Below, piece after piece: positions 60,073-64,000 of a stretch of DNA of 64,000 nt. The first letter of the stretch is position 1; each line of letters starts with the position of its first letter. Below the pieces are notes generated by a model that did not search any database, was not told where the DNA came from, and saw nothing but the letters and a program-made list of their open reading frames with translations. Source of the stretch: Osmia lignaria lignaria (Eukaryota > Arthropoda > Insecta > Hymenoptera > Megachilidae); assembly GCF_051020975.1 (NCBI RefSeq), contig NC_135039.1, positions 13,366,692 to 13,430,691 on the forward strand, written 5' to 3'. The translations under genes were made by a program, and so were the position numbers.

Positions 60073-62260
60073 ATGTCGGCTAAACGAAAAAGTCTGACGA
60101 CTAAAAAAGGCCGTGGAAAATCGAGAAAAGTTGAATACGACGAAGAGGACATTTCCAGTGAACACGATTCAGATGTTGATGACGCCGAGACCGGCTCGAA
60201 TGCCGACGGTGAGGACGCTGCCGAAGATGATCTTACCGACGTCTCCACTATCCCGGAATTGCCGCCACCTGAGGTGATATTATTTTCATCTTTTTCACAT
60301 GCTTATTTATCCCAGGTAGAGGGTATATTGATGTCTGAAGGGATGAAAAAGCAACGTTGGTATTTACGACGCTGATGGGCCTCTCAGCCATGCATTTCCT
60401 ACGCTGGTAATAGTCATTTCAGAAGAGGGAAGATTGTGTACCGTTATTTCAGTAATTAATATACTCTGTAATTGCAAAACAGTATTATGAAGTTCATGCA
60501 TATGTTTTAAGTCTTTCTGTATAACTTGCTTAACAAGATAGTACATTAATGCGTAACTGTTTAGATTTGCTAGATTGTATAGTAATGAGATTAATTTTAT
60601 TTAAAAAACAATTTGAAATTATTTGCCTTTGGTAAAATTAGATGATGTATATACTATTCAAATATTTAATAAAAGATGATATTTTTAATAAAAATTTCTT
60701 GTTTTTTTCATTCAACAATTTGTTCATGAACATTTATTATAGGGAGGATGGGGGAAGCCTGGAACATTGCTCATGTGTGGCCTCACGAATTGGGATATGG
60801 CAGGTCGTAAAGCTCCACCAAAAGGAGTAAAAGTAAATGTCGGACGTAGTTTGTGGACTCCACATACGTTTAAAAATTTAAATGGCTCTCGTGTCAGATT
60901 AGTTGCCTCTGGCCCAGCTGCTTCACATAGTATTATTGTTACAGAAGATAACAGATGCTTAGCTTTCGGTAGAAATGATAAAGGTAAATGAATAAAAGGT
61001 AAACAAGACTTATCCTTATAATTAAATGTTGTGATGTAAGTAAATGTTGAAATATATTAAGAACTTAAAGATTTGTTAAGCCGTGTTGTATGTAGTAGCA
61101 AATTTTTAACTTAATATTAATCGCATAGAAGAATAATGATTCATATTTAAATTCTTATACGATAATGTTTAAAGGTCAACTAGGTGTTGGTGATACGAAA
61201 CGTCGAGACGAACCAACCGAAGTGACATCGTTAAAGGGGCATACGGTTATAGCAGCATCATGTGGTCGTAATCACACTTTATTTTTAACCAGTCGTGGTA
61301 TAGTTTTTGCTGCTGGAGACAATAAATTAGGTCAATGCGGGGTTGGAAAATCCGATGCCTGCATTGTATCTGCTACTAAAGTAAAATACTCTGGTCCTCC
61401 TATAGTTAAAGTAGGATGCGGGGCAGAATTTTCAATGATTTTGGATATTAAAGGTGGTCTACACTCGTTCGGAAGTCCAGAATATGGAGCACTCGGCCAC
61501 AATACCGATGGAAAATATTTCATAACGAACACAAAGATGGCGTTTCATTTTGAGAAAGTGCCTAAGAGAATTGTTTTATACGTTGAAAGAGCTAAGGACG
61601 GCCACGTTACGCCTTTGGATTGTGTCGAGATTACAGATTTCAGTTGTGGACACTATCACACCGTTGCGATCGACAGTAAAAATCGTGCATTCTCCTGGGG
61701 ATTCGGTGGTATCGGCCGTTTGGGTCATAACGAGCAACGAGACGAATTAGTGCCTCGTTTAATTAAGTTCTTAGAACCACCTAATCGAGGCGTAAGAGCT
61801 GTACATTGTGGTAGTACTTATAGTATTGCCATTAACGTTCATGGATCAGCCTTAATGTTTGGACAAACGAAACGTACAGGAGAAGCGAATATGTATCCGA
61901 AACCAATTCAGGATTTGTCTGGTTGGGAAATAAGATGCGTTGGATGTTCCCAAACTAGTGTAGTAGTTGCAGCTGATGACTCGGTTATCGCTTGGGGTGC
62001 TAGTCCTACATTTGGTGAATTGGTAAATAATTTTATACAATGTGAATATTTTGTTAAGTTCCTGAAATAATTGTTTCTTGTATCAACAGGGTTTTGGTGA
62101 AATGCGTAAGTCTTCGACTACCCCTATGGAAGTGAAAGCATTGGAAGGTTTGTATATTACTGCTGTTACCTGTGGTCTATCTCATACACTTATGATTTGC
62201 CGAGATGAATCTGAGGAAGAAAAAGTTAAGATTAACAAACTTCAAGTGTATTCTGTTTAA
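60073..62260 (+). CDS. RCC2: protein RCC2 homologue (TD-60), RCC1-like beta-propeller
   Basis: RCC1-superfamily protein. In vertebrates it is a component of inner centromere/midzone assemblies, regulates Rac1/Arf6/RalA and is needed for chromosome alignment. Four exons: 60073-60273, 60743-60983, 61175-62022 and 62090-62260, in phase, 486 aa. A basic/acidic disordered N-terminus (MSAKRKSLTTKKGRGKSRK, then an Asp/Glu-rich stretch) precedes seven propeller repeats: GLTNWDMAGRKAPPKG, FGRNDKGQLGVGDTKR, CGRNHTLFL, CGAEFSMILD, GSPEYGALGHNTDGKY, SWGFGGIGRLGHNEQRDELV and WGASPTFGELGFGE. It ends RDESEEEKVKINKL, as in vertebrate RCC2. The ATG at 60073 is the first ATG in frame. Poly(A) candidate AATAAA at 62949-62954. 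Confidence 0.96.
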
Positions 62261-63561
62261 GTTACTTGATTTTGCATTTAACTCGCATAAAATTTAAATG
62301 CTACCGAATTATCGCATAAGCGTACTCAGATACTTTTTCTGTATTTGTCGTAATTATTACTATACTGAAAGGTTAGATTATAAAAACAAAGATACATCAC
62401 CAGTTTGATGAATAAGTTAGACAAGTATAAGAAAGGATTAAGAGATCTGAATGGTTTATTAATAGACTGTGAAAAACGTCCATATAAAGTATAGACTTAA
62501 TTACTCTCTTTGTACTTCCAATTTTACTTAATGTATGAAAGAAAGTTTACCATAATAGGGAACCCCATTCTGTTAATAGCTCAGGATATAGACCAAACGA
62601 ATAGATGCAAAAATATATTTTGATACGTTGCTGTTTTATTAAAGTACTCTCTGTGTCTTTAACAAAAAGAAAAAAAAAAGAAACAAACATAGTTGATATC
62701 TATGAAAGAAGAGTACTAGAAGCTGGAAAAGAATATGGAATTTATCAAATACTGCCTTTAATTTTATTATTAATTATCACTCTATTATGTGCGAAATAAT
62801 CTATATCATTGATTCATTACAGTAGTACCTGAATCATTACATCTGCAGAAATCATTTTTATATTCTATGTACAGAAACAGTTTAGAAGCAGTTATAAAAA
62901 GAAAAAAAAGAACAGATCTTATGCTTCAATGATTGATGTGTTTTTTATAATAAACATATAGAGACTAATGACATGAATAGTTTATAAACTCATTATATCT
63001 TTGTTTTTGAAACTTTGTTATTTTAGTTTACCGTAAGAAAGAATATTTCATGAAAATTAGTATTATTTATCATATTTTTAATTAAAATGAACATTTCATA
63101 GCTGTAACAAAATAATTTCGGTAAAACAAACGCATTGTTCATTATTGTATTATATAAGTACTGATCGAAAACTCATCACGAATTTAAATGTGGTTTGGGC
63201 AACATATGCTATCAGACTCATGTATACGCATTATATTTAAGACTATTCACACCTCAGTAGCAAATATAATCGAAATTTTATATAACATTTTATTTTAGAA
63301 TTAATGTAACAAAAATATTTATGAAATTAACAATACTGTCATTTTTAAGAAGAACTGTAATTAGAATCACTGCCATTTGACATTCTTTTTCATATGATAC
63401 AATAAATTGAATGATTGTTTATTCTATTCTGTTCGATGCAATACTCTTGTAAAATGATTGCACTGTTTTAGTAAACTTAAAATAAATGTGTAAGACAATT
63501 TATAAAATAAATGAATTTTTAAAATAATTTTATATTAAATACTGTACTGTAATAATTTTTA
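62261..63561. other. tail-to-tail 3' UTR region
   Basis: AT-rich sequence between the RCC2 stop and the stop of the convergent partial gene. Plus-strand AATAAA hexamers at 62949-62954 and near 63400. No exon or RNA gene seen. Confidence 0.55.
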
Positions 63562-64000
63562 TTAAACACTGGTGTTTGATACGTTGATTTTACAAGAACT
63601 ACACATTTCAGGAAATTCACAAGTTTCATATTTCTTTAATGACTTTCTTGCATATTTCTCAAACTGTTTAGAATCTTTGCAAACAGTATTTTTTGTATTT
63701 TTCTCATTCAGATTTCTAATTAATTCTTCTTCTTCTTCTAAACGTATCTTTTCCTATTTGAATATAACAATACTTTATAACAATATATCATTAAATATTG
63801 TATCATCTTTTTAGGAAATAAAGCGTTATTTTTTAAGTATTCAGAAGTATTATGAATAATGCTTACTGTAAGTTTCCGGTCCATTTCTATGGTAGCTAAT
63901 GCAATTAATTGTTGAAGAGCATTCTTCTCAGTCTCGCTAACATTATGTGCCCAACGTAATAATTGATATGCGGTATAATGTAATGGATCTGTTGGTTTAA
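63562..64000 (-). CDS. 3' end of an unidentified gene (partial)
   Basis: Two minus-strand exons, 63867 to at least 63998 and 63562-63753, join in phase 0 (donor GTAAGC, acceptor CAAATAG). They encode PLHYTAYQLLRWAHNVSETE, NALQQLIALATIEMDRKLT, then EKIRLEEEEELIRNLNE and a Lys/Cys-containing tail ending in NVSNTSV. An AATAAA directly overlaps the stop region. The chain is helical and charged, with a CxxC-like C-E-F-P-E-M-C-S-S-C near the end. I do not recognise the family. The 5' part is off the window. Confidence 0.7.

Noticed and set aside
1..64000. tRNA, rRNA or CRISPR features
   Set aside because: No paired A/B-box tRNA pattern, rRNA stretch or spaced direct-repeat array with unique spacers could be supported by eye; the regular arrays here are satellite-like.

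Overview
This is an A+T-rich nuclear genome window from an animal, most likely an insect. The best guess is a hymenopteran such as a bee, judged from the protein sequences, short GT-AG introns, compact gene-dense blocks separated by AT-rich stretches, and MITE-like DNA repeats; the species cannot be fixed from the sequence alone. There are no operons. Ten complete protein-coding genes could be rebuilt exon by exon with consistent reading phase, and an eleventh is cut by the right edge.

Layout, left to right: ICMT (-, 587-1598), a block of satellite-like repeats and a foldback-like element (1.9-3.3 kb), CCDC50 (+, 3688-5040), the nucleoporin ELYS (-, 6968-13756), the exocyst subunit Exo84 (+, 14513-17611), SPAG7 (-, 17894-18877), a 6 kb intergenic stretch with two MITE-like elements, the G-protein subunit G alpha o (-, 24731-35606, eight coding exons), a repeat-rich upstream region with a CpG-rich candidate promoter near 41 kb, RanBPM (-, 47798-53767, with a possible extra 3' exon at 44.9 kb), RTRAF (+, 54473-55910), ZFAND2 (-, 57980-58686), RCC2 (+, 60073-62260) and an unidentified partial gene (-, 63562-64000).

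Most genes alternate in strand, so four head-to-head pairs (ICMT/CCDC50, ELYS/Exo84, RanBPM/RTRAF, ZFAND2/RCC2) and several tail-to-tail pairs arise. The genes are conserved housekeeping or signalling genes with no obvious shared pathway: prenyl-protein carboxyl methylation (ICMT), nuclear pore assembly (ELYS), vesicle tethering (Exo84), heterotrimeric G-protein signalling (G alpha o), GID/CTLH E3 ligase scaffolding (RanBPM), RNA ligase/transport complex (RTRAF), proteasome-linked protein quality control (ZFAND2) and mitotic small-GTPase biology (RCC2). One incidental link: ZFAND2 ends in a CaaX-like box, the class of substrate that ICMT finishes processing.

The less ordinary material lies between and inside the genes: a foldback-like element with 280-350 bp inverted arms built from a 17 bp minisatellite around three 93 bp units that each carry a CTCF-like motif; a hairpin-satellite with six GGGGT..ACCCC units; a ~165 bp-arm inverted repeat inside an Exo84 intron; a locally amplified repeat around the G alpha o 5' region with a possibly covarying stem; several MITE-like elements; a run of RRxS motifs in the ELYS tail; and a GC-AG intron in RanBPM.
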